Below are positions 50,735-59,575 of a stretch of 64,000 nt of DNA, piece after piece. The notes beneath the pieces are model-generated. The model did not search any database. It was given only the letters and a program-made list of their open reading frames with translations, and was not told the DNA's origin. A program made the position numbers and the translations under genes. Each line of letters starts with the position of its first letter. Positions within the stretch are counted from its first letter, which is position 1. The stretch is from Paenibacillus sp. DMB20 (GTDB taxonomy: Bacteria; Bacillota; Bacilli; Paenibacillales; Paenibacillaceae), in contig NZ_LAZU01000047.1 in NCBI RefSeq assembly GCF_000987955.1, positions 1 through 64,000 of the forward strand, in the 5' to 3' direction.

Positions 50735-50921
50735 GTGGCAAAAACTTCGATGAAAGTTAAACAACAACGCACACCTAAGTTCAAAGTGCGGGCATACACC
50801 CGTTGTGAGCGTTGCGGTCGTCCACATTCGGTACTGCAGAAGTTTAAAATTTGCAGAATTTGTTTCCGTGAATTAGCTTATAAAGGCCAGATTCCTGGCG
50901 TGAAAAAAAGCAAGCTGGTAA
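50735..50921 (+). CDS. rpsZ: 30S ribosomal protein S14, zinc type (frameshift at 3' end)
   Basis: GTG 50735 follows AGGAGGTG. Zinc-binding short form of S14 with CERCGRPHSV and CRICFRELAYKGQIPGVKK (CxxC-x12-CxxC). As written it runs to 50932 with tail SKLVRSL, 65 residues; removing one A from the run of seven (50903-50909) gives KKASW and a stop at 50919-50921, 61 residues, exactly the family form. Here the extra base lengthens the protein instead of shortening it, so the error is easy to overlook. Confidence 0.93.
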
Positions 50922-50954
50922 GAAGTTTATAACCGGGAAGGAGGTTTACCCTAC

Positions 50955-51353
50955 ATGACTATGTCCGATCCAATTGCAGATATGCTTACTCGTATTCGTA
51001 ACGCCAATACGGTGCGTCACGAGACGGTAGAAATGCCTGCTTCGACGATTAAGAAACAAATCGCTGAGATCTTGAAGCGTGAAGGTTTCATCCGTGATGC
51101 GGAATTTGTGGAAGATAACAAACAAGGGATCATCCGCGTTTTCCTGAAGTACGGTTCCAATAACGAACGTGTAATCACTGGTCTGAAAAGAATCAGTAAG
51201 CCAGGTCTTCGCGTGTACACGAAGAGCAATGAAGTGCCACGTGTCCTCGGCGGACTCGGTATTGCGATCATCTCCACGTCCAAGGGAGTTATGACCGACA
51301 AAGAAGCTCGTCAAGCCAAAGCCGGCGGAGAAGTTCTCTGCTACGTTTGGTAA
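50955..51353 (+). CDS. rpsH: 30S ribosomal protein S8
   Basis: 132 residues from ATG 50955 behind AAGGAGG; a second ATG at 50961 is also possible. Primary binder of the 16S central domain; in E. coli S8 represses the spc operon. DPIADMLTRIRNA, SKPGLRVY, and GLGIAIISTSKGVMTDKEAR are typical. Confidence 0.97.
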   Translation: MTMSDPIADMLTRIRNANTVRHETVEMPASTIKKQIAEILKREGFIRDAEFVEDNKQGIIRVFLKYGSNNERVITGLKRISKPGLRVYTKSNEVPRVLGGLGIAIISTSKGVMTDKEARQAKAGGEVLCYVW

Positions 51354-51382
51354 TCAACGTCACAAGATAGGAGGTGCAATGA

Positions 51383-51925
51383 ATGTCCCGTATTGGTCGT
51401 AAACCAATTGCAATCCCAAGCGGTGTGGATGTCACACTGGATAACTCTGTAATCACGGTCAAAGGACCGAAAGGAACCTTGACTCGCGAACTGCATAAAG
51501 ACATGCAGATTACTGTAGAAAACAACGAAATCAATGTTGTTCGGCCTTCCGACAACAAACTTCATCGGTCTCTTCACGGCACGACCCGCAGCGTTGTCTC
51601 GAACATGGTCAGCGGCGTAACCGAAGGATTCTCGAGAAACCTTGAATTGGTCGGTGTCGGATACCGCGCAAGCAAATCCGGCGACAAAATCGTTCTGAAC
51701 GTGGGTTACTCCCATCCGGTTGAAATTACGCCGGAGCCAGGAATCGAATTTGAAGTTCCTTCCAACACGAAAATCACCGTCAAAGGAATCGATAAAGAGC
51801 GCGTAGGTGCTTACGCCGCTAAGATCCGTTCCGTACGTGAGCCTGAGCCGTACAAAGGCAAAGGGATTAAATATGAAGGTGAACGCATTATCCGTAAGGA
51901 AGGTAAGGCTGGTAAGAAGAAATAA
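51383..51925 (+). CDS. rplF: 50S ribosomal protein L6
   Basis: 180 residues from ATG 51383 behind AGGAGGTG. Two similar domains; near the factor-binding centre. SRIGRKPIAIPSGVDV and the C-terminal KGKGIKYEGERIIRKEGKAGKKK are standard. A 112-nt gap to rplR shows nothing recognisable. Confidence 0.98.
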   Translation: MSRIGRKPIAIPSGVDVTLDNSVITVKGPKGTLTRELHKDMQITVENNEINVVRPSDNKLHRSLHGTTRSVVSNMVSGVTEGFSRNLELVGVGYRASKSGDKIVLNVGYSHPVEITPEPGIEFEVPSNTKITVKGIDKERVGAYAAKIRSVREPEPYKGKGIKYEGERIIRKEGKAGKKK

Positions 51926-52037
51926 GTTAGACAGCTTCCGCATTTACGGATGGCTAGCTAACCTGTTTGTCCTTACTTACCCCATGCGTCTTAAAGTGAA
52001 GCTGTTAAGGCAAAACTGAAGGGAGTGAAAGGGAAGC

Positions 52038-52406
52038 ATGATCACGAAACAAGATAAGAACAAAGCTCGTTTGAAAAGACACCTGCGTGTCCGCAAGAAA
52101 ATCCAGGGCACGGCTGAGCGTCCGCGTTTGAATGTGTTCCGTTCCTCGAAGCACATCTACGCTCAACTGATCGATGACGTGGCCGGCGTGACTTTGGCAT
52201 CGGCTTCTACATTGGATAAAGAATTGAGCGGCGACATCACAAACGGCGGCAGCGTTGAATCTGCCCGCAAAGTTGGCGAACTCGTTGCAAAACGTGCAGC
52301 AGACAAAGGTTATAAGTCGGTCGTATTCGACCGCGGTGGATATCTGTATCACGGACGTATTCAGGCTTTGGCTGAAGCAGCTCGCGAAGCAGGCCTTGAA
52401 TTCTAA
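52038..52406 (+). CDS. rplR: 50S ribosomal protein L18
   Basis: 122 residues from ATG 52038 behind GAAGGGAGTG. Binds 5S rRNA with L5. Basic N-terminus (KNKARLKRHLRVRKKIQGTAERPRLNVFRS) and YLYHGRIQALAEAAREAGLEF at the end match the family. Confidence 0.97.
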   Translation: MITKQDKNKARLKRHLRVRKKIQGTAERPRLNVFRSSKHIYAQLIDDVAGVTLASASTLDKELSGDITNGGSVESARKVGELVAKRAADKGYKSVVFDRGGYLYHGRIQALAEAAREAGLEF

Positions 52407-52433
52407 GATATTTTTCAAAAGGAGGTAAACGAC

Positions 52434-52931
52434 TTGCGTGTAGATCCTAACACTTTAGAACTGACTGAAAGAGTTGTAAATATTAACCGCGTTGCTAAAG
52501 TTGTAAAAGGCGGACGCCGTTTTAGCTTTAGCGCTCTCGTAGTTGTCGGTGATGGCAAAGGTTGGGTTGGTGCAGGTATCGGTAAAGCTGGCGAGGTGCC
52601 AGATGCCATTCGCAAAGCGATTGAAGACGCGAAGAAAAACCTGATCCACATTCCACTCGTGGGAACAACCATTCCTCACCAAGTAACGGGTCACTTCGGT
52701 GCTGGCCGTGTATTCATGAAACCTGCATCCGAAGGTACCGGTGTTATCGCCGGCGGACCGGTTCGTGCCGTACTGGAACTGGCTGGCGTAGGCGACATTT
52801 TGACAAAATCCCTAGGTTCTTCGAACTCCATGAACATGGTCAATGCGACTTTGGAGGGCTTGTCCCGTCTGAAGCGTGTTGAAGAAGTTGCCAAGCTTCG
52901 CGGCAAATCCGTCGAAGAGCTATTGGGTTAA
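52434..52931 (+). CDS. rpsE: 30S ribosomal protein S5
   Basis: 165 residues from TTG 52434 with AAGGAGGT upstream. Involved in decoding fidelity and mRNA unwinding at the entry channel. VVKGGRRFSFSALVVVGDGKGWVG is the double-stranded RNA-binding motif; spectinomycin-region residues look wild type. The next gene, rpmD, follows after 12 nt. Confidence 0.98.
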   Translation: MRVDPNTLELTERVVNINRVAKVVKGGRRFSFSALVVVGDGKGWVGAGIGKAGEVPDAIRKAIEDAKKNLIHIPLVGTTIPHQVTGHFGAGRVFMKPASEGTGVIAGGPVRAVLELAGVGDILTKSLGSSNSMNMVNATLEGLSRLKRVEEVAKLRGKSVEELLG

Positions 52932-52943
52932 GGAGGGAATCTC

Positions 52944-53129
52944 ATGGCTAAACTTGAAATCACCCTCGTGCGCAGCGTGATCGGCCGTCCGGAAGATCAG
53001 CGTGTGACCGTGAAAACTCTTGGATTGCGCAAGATTAACCACACTGTGGTTCATAACGACAATCCTGCGATTCGCGGAATGGTTAAAAAGGTAAATCACC
53101 TAATTTCCGTTAAAGAAATCGAAGGTTAA
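52944..53129 (+). CDS. rpmD: 50S ribosomal protein L30
   Basis: 61 residues from ATG 52944 behind AAGGAGGG. Short bacterial L30: LEITLVRSVIGRPEDQRVTVKTLGL, then KVNHLISVKEIEG. Intact. Confidence 0.97.
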   Translation: MAKLEITLVRSVIGRPEDQRVTVKTLGLRKINHTVVHNDNPAIRGMVKKVNHLISVKEIEG

Positions 53130-53174
53130 TCCCGGGAGTCTTAACCCGGATATATTAAGGAGGTGCAACGAACG

Positions 53175-53616
53175 ATGAAGTTACATGAGCTGAGCCCAGC
53201 CCCAGGTTCCCGCAAAGAACGCAAACGCGTTGGCCGCGGTACCAGCAGCGGTACGGGTAAAACATCAGGTCGAGGTCACAAAGGACAAAACGCTCGTTCC
53301 GGCGGTGGTGTGCGTCCGGGCTTCGAGGGCGGACAAAACCCGCTGTATCGTCGTCTGCCGAAACGCGGTTTTGTGAACCCAACTCGGAAAGAGTACGCGG
53401 TTGTGAACATCGAAGAACTGAACAGCTTTGCAGCAGGTACTGAAGTGACTCCAGAAGTTTTGGTCGAGAGCGGAATCGTAAAAAAATACGAAGAGCGGCA
53501 TCAAAATTCTTGGCAACGGTGAAGTTACCGTGAAATTGACTGTAAAAGCGAATAAGTTCTCTCAATCTGCGGTAGAAAAGATCGAGGCTGCCGGCGGTAA
53601 AACCGAGGTGATCTAA
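53175..53616 (+). CDS. rplO: 50S ribosomal protein L15 (frameshift)
   Basis: ATG 53175 follows AAGGAGGTG (an in-frame GTG 12 nt upstream is unlikely). Gly/Arg-rich N-terminus (GTSSGTGKTSGRGHKGQNARSGGG) and LYRRLPKRGF are typical. Seven A at 53480-53486 break the frame at VKKYEERH; six A gives SGIVKNTKSGIKILGNG and continues to TAA 53614-53616, about 146 residues. The true stop overlaps the secY start (TAATG). Confidence 0.95.
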
Positions 53617-54914
53617 TGTTTAAGACCCTGAAAAATATATGGCGTGTCGAGGATCTTAAAAAACGGATCTTGTTCACCTTGTTTGTATTGATTATCTTCC
53701 GCATCGGCTCGTTCGTACCGGTTCCCGGCGTGAACAAAGATGTGTTTACTCAAGCAAATCAGGCAGGCAACGAGCTGTTTGGTCTCCTTAACACGTTCTC
53801 GGGGGGCGCACTTCAACAGTTTTCAATTTTCGCCCTTTCGATATTTCCATATATTACATCGTCCATTATCGTGCAGTTGCTGTCGATGGACGTCATTCCG
53901 AAGTTTGCGGAATGGGCCAAACAAGGGGAACACGGTAAAAAGCAGTTGGCTCAAATCACCCGTTATGGTACGGTAGTGTTGGGCTTGATTCAAGCGTTCG
54001 GAATGTCCGTCGGCTTCAACCGTCTGTACGGAACCGATATGATTCCGAATGCAACCTTCGTGAATTATCTCGTGATTGCGATCGTGCTGACCGCGGGGAC
54101 ATCTTTCTTGATGTGGCTTGGCGAGCAGATCACAGAACGGGGAATCGGCAACGGGATATCGATTATTATCTTTGCTGGTATTGCCGCTGGAATTCCGATG
54201 CATATCCGCACAATCGTCGAATCGAATTTCATTCAAGACAATCAGGTTTTCTTGAATAGCGTGAAGGGACTTGTGATCCTTCTGATTCTGATTCTGATTG
54301 TGACCGGCATCGTATTCATCCAGCAAGGGATTCGCAAAATTCCGGTGCAGTACGCTAAACGTGTTGTAGGGAACAAGATGTACGGAGGACAGAACACGCA
54401 CATTCCACTGAAAATCAATGGCGCTGGCGTCATTCCGGTTATCTTTGCAAGTTCTTTGCTTCAATTCCCGGTTATTCTTGCAAGCTTCTGGGCTAATCAT
54501 GGCTGGGCCAAGTGGATTACCTCAAGCCTTGCAATGGATAGACCGCTCGGTATGGTCCTGTATGTCCTGATGATCATCGGGTTCACTTTCTTCTACACTT
54601 TCGTGCAGATGAATCCGAACCAGATGGCGGACAACATGAAGAAGAACGGCGGCTATGTCCCGGGCATCCGTCCTGGTAAAGCTACCGAGAAGTACCTCAC
54701 TCGGGTAATGACCCGTTTGACGATGACAGGAGCTCTGTTCCTGGCTGCGATTTCCGTGCTTCCGGTGTTCTTCGGCGCTTTGGCCGGCCTACCGCGTTCG
54801 GTTCAAATCGGCGGTACATCCATATTGATCGTCGTCGGTGTTGCGCTGGATACGATGAAGCAGATCGAGAGCCAGTTGATCAAGCGTCATTACAAAGGAT
54901 TTATCAATAAATAG
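53616..54914 (+). CDS. secY: Preprotein translocase subunit SecY
   Basis: 432 residues, coupled to rplO by TAATG. Ten membrane helices; the plug and first helix region PVPGVNKDVF, the GNGISIIIFAGIAAGIP segment and the cytoplasmic loop KRVVGNKMYGGQNTHIPLKINGAGVIPVIFASS are conserved. Forms the protein export channel with SecE (27085). Confidence 0.98.
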   Translation: MFKTLKNIWRVEDLKKRILFTLFVLIIFRIGSFVPVPGVNKDVFTQANQAGNELFGLLNTFSGGALQQFSIFALSIFPYITSSIIVQLLSMDVIPKFAEWAKQGEHGKKQLAQITRYGTVVLGLIQAFGMSVGFNRLYGTDMIPNATFVNYLVIAIVLTAGTSFLMWLGEQITERGIGNGISIIIFAGIAAGIPMHIRTIVESNFIQDNQVFLNSVKGLVILLILILIVTGIVFIQQGIRKIPVQYAKRVVGNKMYGGQNTHIPLKINGAGVIPVIFASSLLQFPVILASFWANHGWAKWITSSLAMDRPLGMVLYVLMIIGFTFFYTFVQMNPNQMADNMKKNGGYVPGIRPGKATEKYLTRVMTRLTMTGALFLAAISVLPVFFGALAGLPRSVQIGGTSILIVVGVALDTMKQIESQLIKRHYKGFINK

Positions 54915-54994
54915 GCGATAGGTTCCGGTTAGTGGCGCGTCTGCTTCCGGCACCTATTGTGCTGTTCTAACTATAGGCAAGAGGAGGGACTAGG

Positions 54995-55639
54995 GTGAAC
55001 ATCTTATTCATGGGCCCTCCTGGGGCAGGTAAAGGAACGCAAGCAGAAACCATTGTCAATGAGTTCGGCATTCCCCACATTTCGACAGGCGACGCGTTTC
55101 GTCTGGCGATCAAACAGGGAACTCCCGTCGGGATTAAAGCGAAAGAATACATCGACCAAGGCCTGCTGGTACCTGATGACGTGACGATAGGTATAGTGGA
55201 GGAGCGTCTGCAGCAGTCCGATTGCGAAAAAGGTTTTTTATTGGACGGCTTTCCAAGAACCCTTTCGCAAGCGGAAGCGCTGGATGACATTCTGGCTCGC
55301 TTGAATACCCGTCTAGATCATGTCATCAACCTGAAGGTAGACCGCGACAAGCTGCTGGCCCGTCTTACCGGACGGCGCATCTGCAAAAGCTGCGGCGCAA
55401 CCTATCATGTAATCTTCAACCCGCCTACACAGGAAGGCATTTGTGATAAATGCGGCGGCGAATTGTACCAACGTTCCGACGACAACGAAGAGAGCGTAGG
55501 CATTCGCTTGGACGAATATATCAACAAAACGGCACCACTCCTCACGTTTTATGAAAATAAAGGTCTTCTGCGTCAAATCGATGGTGATCAGGAAATCGGC
55601 GCGGTTTCCGCTGAAATTGCGTCCATACTGCGAGGTTGA
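54995..55639 (+). CDS. adk: Adenylate kinase
   Basis: 214 residues from GTG 54995 behind GAGGAGGG. Catalyses ATP + AMP = 2 ADP. P-loop GPPGAGKGT (7-15); the LID carries four Cys (CKSC and CDKC near 130-155), the zinc-binding form common in Gram-positive bacteria. FLLDGFPRTLSQAEAL is the AMP-site segment. Confidence 0.97.
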   Translation: MNILFMGPPGAGKGTQAETIVNEFGIPHISTGDAFRLAIKQGTPVGIKAKEYIDQGLLVPDDVTIGIVEERLQQSDCEKGFLLDGFPRTLSQAEALDDILARLNTRLDHVINLKVDRDKLLARLTGRRICKSCGATYHVIFNPPTQEGICDKCGGELYQRSDDNEESVGIRLDEYINKTAPLLTFYENKGLLRQIDGDQEIGAVSAEIASILRG

Positions 55640-55643
55640 GTGA

Positions 55644-56396
55644 ATGATCATTTGTAAATCCGAAACGGAACTGGGCTTGATGAGAGAGGCAGGACGGATT
55701 GTGGCGGAATGCCACAAGCTCCTTTCTGCTCATGTGGAGCCCGGCATCACGACCGGGGAACTGGATCAAATGGCCGACCGGTTCATTCGCAGCCAAGGCG
55801 CCTTGCCGTCTTTTAAGGGCTACAACGGATTTCCTTCCAGCATTTGCGCATCAGTTAATGAAGAATTGGTGCATGGATTTCCCGGCAAACGCAAATTAAT
55901 CGAAGGCGATATCGTTACGTTTGATATCGGTGCACAGTATGAGGGTTACCACGGTGACTCGGCATGGACTTATCCGGTGGGCCAAATTTCCGAAGAGGCC
56001 CAGCGTTTGCTGGACGTCACGGAAGGCTCGCTGTATGCCGGACTTGCGCTAATCAAACCCGATGTCCGCTTATTTACAATCTCTCATGCCATACAACGTC
56101 ATATCGAGGATGCCGGATTCTCCGTCGTCCGCGAGTACGTGGGACATGGCGTGGGTACCGAACTGCATGAAGATCCGCAAATTCCGAACTACGGCATTCC
56201 GGACCGGGGACCAAGGCTTAAACCGGGCATGGTTCTGGCAATTGAGCCGATGGTGAACGCCGGTAAACGGAATGTAAAGACGCTGGAAGACAATTGGACG
56301 GTGGTTACGGTCGACGGTTCGCTGTGTGCTCATTTTGAACACACGGTAGCGGTCACCCAGGACGGCATGGAAATCTTGACGAAGCTGCCGGAGTAG
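55644..56396 (+). CDS. map: Methionine aminopeptidase
   Basis: 250 residues from ATG 55644, 4 nt after adk. Removes the initiator Met. Pita-bread fold with metal ligands in FDIGAQYEGYHGDSAWT, GHGVGTELHEDP and the last Glu in CAHFEHTVAVT. Position after adk is standard for Bacillales. Confidence 0.97.
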   Translation: MIICKSETELGLMREAGRIVAECHKLLSAHVEPGITTGELDQMADRFIRSQGALPSFKGYNGFPSSICASVNEELVHGFPGKRKLIEGDIVTFDIGAQYEGYHGDSAWTYPVGQISEEAQRLLDVTEGSLYAGLALIKPDVRLFTISHAIQRHIEDAGFSVVREYVGHGVGTELHEDPQIPNYGIPDRGPRLKPGMVLAIEPMVNAGKRNVKTLEDNWTVVTVDGSLCAHFEHTVAVTQDGMEILTKLPE

Positions 56397-56405
56397 GTGA
56401 TAAAC

Positions 56406-56711
56406 GTGAGCAACGAAATCCCTTTGCAGATCGGCCAGATCGTCAGAATACTGCGGGGCAGAGATGCCGGCCAGTATGCCGTTGTCGTTTCCATTGAGGA
56501 CAGCAGGTTTGTTATGATAGCGGATGGGCACAAACGAAAGTTTGACCAGGCGAAGAAGAAAAACGCGCTTCATCTGGAGCCCCAATCCTTCATAAGCAGT
56601 GAGGTTGTAAACAGTTTGCAAGAAAGCGGTCGGGTAACGAATGGAAAGCTGCGGTTCGCCGTCAGCCGTTTTTTATCCGAACAATCCGATGCTGATCAGA
56701 AAGGAGAATAA
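56406..56711 (+). CDS. KOW-domain RNA-binding protein (L14e-like)
   Basis: 101 residues from GTG 56406 (GTAGGTGAT upstream); GTG 56397 would add three residues but has poor spacing. The N-terminal half is a KOW-like segment (LQIGQIVRILRGRDAGQYAVVVSI), followed by GHKRKFDQAKKKNALHL, resembling eukaryotic L14e-type proteins. A homologous small gene lies between map and infA in other Bacillales. Probably binds RNA or ribosomes; function not established. Confidence 0.87.
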   Translation: MSNEIPLQIGQIVRILRGRDAGQYAVVVSIEDSRFVMIADGHKRKFDQAKKKNALHLEPQSFISSEVVNSLQESGRVTNGKLRFAVSRFLSEQSDADQKGE

Positions 56712-56713
56712 CT

Positions 56714-56929
56714 GTGGCCAAGGAAGATGTCATTGAAGTCGAAGGCACGGTGATCGAACCGTTGCCGAATGCAACGTTCAAGGTCGAGCTGGAGAACGGT
56801 CATCAAATTCTCGCTCACGTTTCCGGAAAGCTGCGGATGCACTTTATCCGCATCCTTACAGGTGACAAAGTGGTCGTGCAACTATCGCCATACGATTTAA
56901 CCAAAGGTCGTATCACTTACCGTAAATAG
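56714..56929 (+). CDS. infA: Translation initiation factor IF-1
   Basis: 71 residues from GTG 56714, only 2 nt after the KOW gene, with AAAGGAG inside that gene. OB-fold protein that binds the 30S A site during initiation: EDVIEVEGTVIEPLPNATFKVELENGH and HFIRILTGDKVVVQLSPYDLTKGRITYR are standard. Confidence 0.98.
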   Translation: MAKEDVIEVEGTVIEPLPNATFKVELENGHQILAHVSGKLRMHFIRILTGDKVVVQLSPYDLTKGRITYRK

Positions 56930-56967
56930 ATGGCGTTCCCCCGGGGAACAAGGAAAGCTGCGAAGCG

Positions 56968-57061
56968 GTTTTACTGATGTAAAACTCAGCAGCGGTTACG
57001 AACCGTTTTGCAGCCGCAAAACGACAGTCTAGTTTTCGAAGCTGGTTTTACAACGTAAAAC
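56968..57061 (+). other. Three tandem perfect hairpins between infA and rpmJ
   Basis: GTTTTAC-TGAT-GTAAAAC (56968-56985), CGTTTTGC-AGCC-GCAAAACG (57004-57023) and GTTTTAC-AAC-GTAAAAC (57045-57061). All have 7-8 bp perfect stems and tiny loops; the last ends 2-3 nt before the GGAGGAGG ribosome site of rpmJ. No T runs follow, so they are not terminators. Confidence 0.75.
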
Positions 57062-57079
57062 TTGGAGGAGGTAATTAAC

Positions 57080-57193
57080 ATGAAGGTAAGACCTTCTGTA
57101 AAGCCTATTTGCGAAAAATGCAAAGTCATTCGCCGCAAAGGGAATGTAATGGTTATCTGTGAAAATCCGAAACACAAACAAAAACAAGGTTAA
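57080..57193 (+). CDS. rpmJ: 50S ribosomal protein L36
   Basis: 37 residues, MKVRPSVKPICEKCKVIRRK onward, ending KHKQKQG; zinc ligands C11, C14, C27 and His33. The Cys-containing form. It follows GGAGGAGG closely after the triple hairpin. rpsM begins 20 nt later. Confidence 0.97.
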   Translation: MKVRPSVKPICEKCKVIRRKGNVMVICENPKHKQKQG

Positions 57194-57213
57194 AGAAGGG
57201 GGTGTAGCGTAAA

Positions 57214-57582
57214 ATGGCTCGTATAGCTGGTGTGGATTTGCCACGTGACAAACGCGTTGAGATCGCCTTGACTTACATTTTCGGAATCGGTAAAACGACT
57301 TCCCAGAAAGTATTGAAAGAAACTGGCATCAATCCGGACACTCGTGTTCGTGATTTGACAGAAGATGAAGTCAGCAAATTGCGCGAAACGATCGACAGAA
57401 TGGTTAAGGTAGAAGGTGACCTGCGTCGAGAAATTTCCTTGAATATTAAACGTCTTACGGAGATTGGCTGCTACCGCGGTATTCGTCACCGTCGCGGCTT
57501 GCCTGTTCGTGGACAACGTACCAAAACCAATGCTCGTACTCGTAAAGGCCCTCGCCGTACGGTAGCGAACAAGAAGAAATAA
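57214..57582 (+). CDS. rpsM: 30S ribosomal protein S13
   Basis: 122 residues from ATG 57214 behind GAAGGGGGTG. Head protein bridging to L5. MARIAGVDLPRDKRVEIALTYI, YRGIRHRRGLPVRGQRTKTNARTRKGPRRTV is the conserved basic end. Intact. Confidence 0.98.
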   Translation: MARIAGVDLPRDKRVEIALTYIFGIGKTTSQKVLKETGINPDTRVRDLTEDEVSKLRETIDRMVKVEGDLRREISLNIKRLTEIGCYRGIRHRRGLPVRGQRTKTNARTRKGPRRTVANKKK

Positions 57583-57601
57583 GAAGGGGGGATAAAAGAC
57601 A

Positions 57602-57998
57602 ATGGCTAAACCAAAAAAAAGTCGTACGTACTAAACGTCGTGACCGCAAAAATATTGAATCTGGCGTGGCACACATCCGTTCCACGTTCAACAATACGAT
57701 CGTAACGATTACGGACCCTCACGGAAACGCGATTTCTTGGGCAAGCTCCGGCGGCCTTGGATTTAAAGGCTCCCGTAAGTCGACCCCGTTCGCTGCCCAA
57801 ATGGCTGCTGAAACAGCTGCCAAAGCGGCAATGGAGCATGGCATGAAATCGGTGGAAGTTATGGTTAAAGGTCCGGGTGCCGGCCGCGAAGCCGCGATTC
57901 GTTCGCTGCAAGCAGCGGGTCTCGAAGTTAACCTGATTAAAGACGTAACACCAATTCCGCATAACGGATGCCGCCCACCAAAACGTCGTCGCGTATAA
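57602..57998 (+). CDS. rpsK: 30S ribosomal protein S11 (frameshift near start)
   Basis: ATG 57602 follows AAGGGGGG. Eight A at 57613-57620 lead to a stop after ten codons; seven A gives MAKPKKVVRTKRRDRKNIE and joins the long frame to 57998, about 131 residues. ITDPHGNAISWASSGGLGFKGSRKSTPFAAQ and the basic NGCRPPKRRRV end are typical. Part of the 30S platform. Confidence 0.96.
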
Positions 57999-58129
57999 TG
58001 AAGTCATCCTGTTAATGTGGTATAAATCCGGTGCAATCTGCTAAGAATGGTTGTTTAGGCATACTACATGGATTACTGGATAAGATGACAGTTTCATATA
58101 GGAGCGACGTTTGAAGGAGGGGTACTTGC

Positions 58130-59074
58130 GTGATTGAAATCGAAAAGCCGAAAATTGAGACCGTTGATGTCAATGAAGAAGGAACCTATGGAAAATTCGT
58201 AGTAGAACCGCTTGAGCGCGGTTACGGCACGACGCTGGGGAATTCACTTCGCCGCATTCTGCTGTCCTCGCTGCCTGGCGCTGCCGTCACTTCGGTCCAG
58301 ATTGACGGAGTTCTGCACGAATTCTCCACCATTCCTGGTGTCATGGAAGACGTGACTGAGATCATTCTGAACCTGAAAGCTTTGTCGCTGAAGATCCATT
58401 CCGACGAAGAAAAAGTGTTCGAGATTGATGCGGAAGGCGAAGGAGTCGTTACTGCCGGTGATATCCGCGCAGACAGTGACGTGGAGATCCTGAATCCGGA
58501 TCTTCATATCGCGACACTCGGTCCTGGTGCAAGACTTCACATGCGTATTTTTGCCAATCGCGGTCGTGGCTATGTCCAGGCGGATCGGAACAAACGCGAT
58601 GACCAGCCTATCGGCGTCATTCCCGTCGATTCGATCTATACACCGATTAGCCGCGTAAACTACGGTGTGGAAAATACGCGTGTTGGTCAAGTGACCAACT
58701 ACGACAAGCTGACACTTGAAATCTGGACGGATGGCAGCATCCGCCCTGAAGAAGCCGTCAGCCTCGGTGCCAAAATTTTGACTGAGCATCTGTTCCTGTT
58801 CGTGGGTCTGACCGACGAAGCCAAGGATGCGGAAATCATGGTCGAAAAAGAAGAAGACAAGAAAGAAAAAGTGCTTGAAATGACAATCGAAGAGCTGGAT
58901 CTCTCCGTGCGTTCCTACAACTGTCTCAAGCGTGCCGGCATCAATACGGTACAAGAGCTGACCACGAAAACGGAAGAGGATATGATGAAGGTTCGCAACC
59001 TGGGCCGCAAATCCTTGGAAGAAGTTCAGGAAAAGCTCGAAGAGCTCGGTTTGGGACTCCGTACGGAAGAGTAG
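58130..59074 (+). CDS. rpoA: RNA polymerase alpha subunit
   Basis: 314 residues from GTG 58130 behind GAAGGAGGGG. N-terminal dimer domain (FVVEPLERGYGTTLGNSLRRILLSSLPGAAV), acidic linker near 240, and C-terminal domain that binds UP elements and activators (LDLSVRSYNCLKRAGINTVQEL, KVRNLGRKSLEEV). A 131-nt gap before it has no clear promoter. Confidence 0.98.
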   Translation: MIEIEKPKIETVDVNEEGTYGKFVVEPLERGYGTTLGNSLRRILLSSLPGAAVTSVQIDGVLHEFSTIPGVMEDVTEIILNLKALSLKIHSDEEKVFEIDAEGEGVVTAGDIRADSDVEILNPDLHIATLGPGARLHMRIFANRGRGYVQADRNKRDDQPIGVIPVDSIYTPISRVNYGVENTRVGQVTNYDKLTLEIWTDGSIRPEEAVSLGAKILTEHLFLFVGLTDEAKDAEIMVEKEEDKKEKVLEMTIEELDLSVRSYNCLKRAGINTVQELTTKTEEDMMKVRNLGRKSLEEVQEKLEELGLGLRTEE

Positions 59075-59107
59075 TTCGAGATTGTCCTAGCAAAGGAGGG
59101 AAAACAC

Positions 59108-59473
59108 ATGGCATACCAAAAGTTGGGCCGCGACTCCAGTGCGCGTAAAGCGTTGTTCCGTGACCTGGTAACCGACCTGTTCTTATATGAGCGCATTCAA
59201 ACGACTGAAGCCAAGGCTAAAGAAGTTCGCTCGATCGCTGAGAAACTCATTACGAAGGCAAAGCGCGATGACCTGCACGCTCGTCGTCAAGTAGCTGCAT
59301 TCGTACGCCGCGAGAGCGTTGACGGTGAGCAAGATGCTATTCAAAAATTGTTCTCCGAAATCGCACCTCGTTACGCTGAGCGTCCAGGCGGATACACCCG
59401 TATCCTGAAGCTGGGACCTCGCCGCGGCGACGCCGCTCCAATGGTTTACTTGGAACTGGTTGACCGCGCGTAA
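59108..59473 (+). CDS. rplQ: 50S ribosomal protein L17
   Basis: 121 residues from ATG 59108 behind AAAGGAGGG. MAYQKLGRDSSARKALFRDLVTDL and GGYTRILKLGPRRGDAAPMVYLELV match the family. Last gene of the S10-spc-alpha superoperon; a likely terminator follows at 59506. In many Bacillales ecfA1-ecfA2-ecfT come next; here they are absent. Confidence 0.98.
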   Translation: MAYQKLGRDSSARKALFRDLVTDLFLYERIQTTEAKAKEVRSIAEKLITKAKRDDLHARRQVAAFVRRESVDGEQDAIQKLFSEIAPRYAERPGGYTRILKLGPRRGDAAPMVYLELVDRA

Positions 59474-59505
59474 TAACTCGATCCCGTAAGATCACCTAAG
59501 AAACC

Positions 59506-59533
59506 CGGATGCGTGTTTCGCATCCGTTTCGGT
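59506..59533 (+). terminator. Probable terminator after rplQ
   Basis: CGGATGCG-TGTTT-CGCATCCG is a perfect 8-bp stem followed by TTTCGGTT, a weak T tract. Confidence 0.6.
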
Positions 59534-59575
59534 TCGGGCAGTGAGCTTTGCATCTGAAGTGACTGTAGTTATGTA

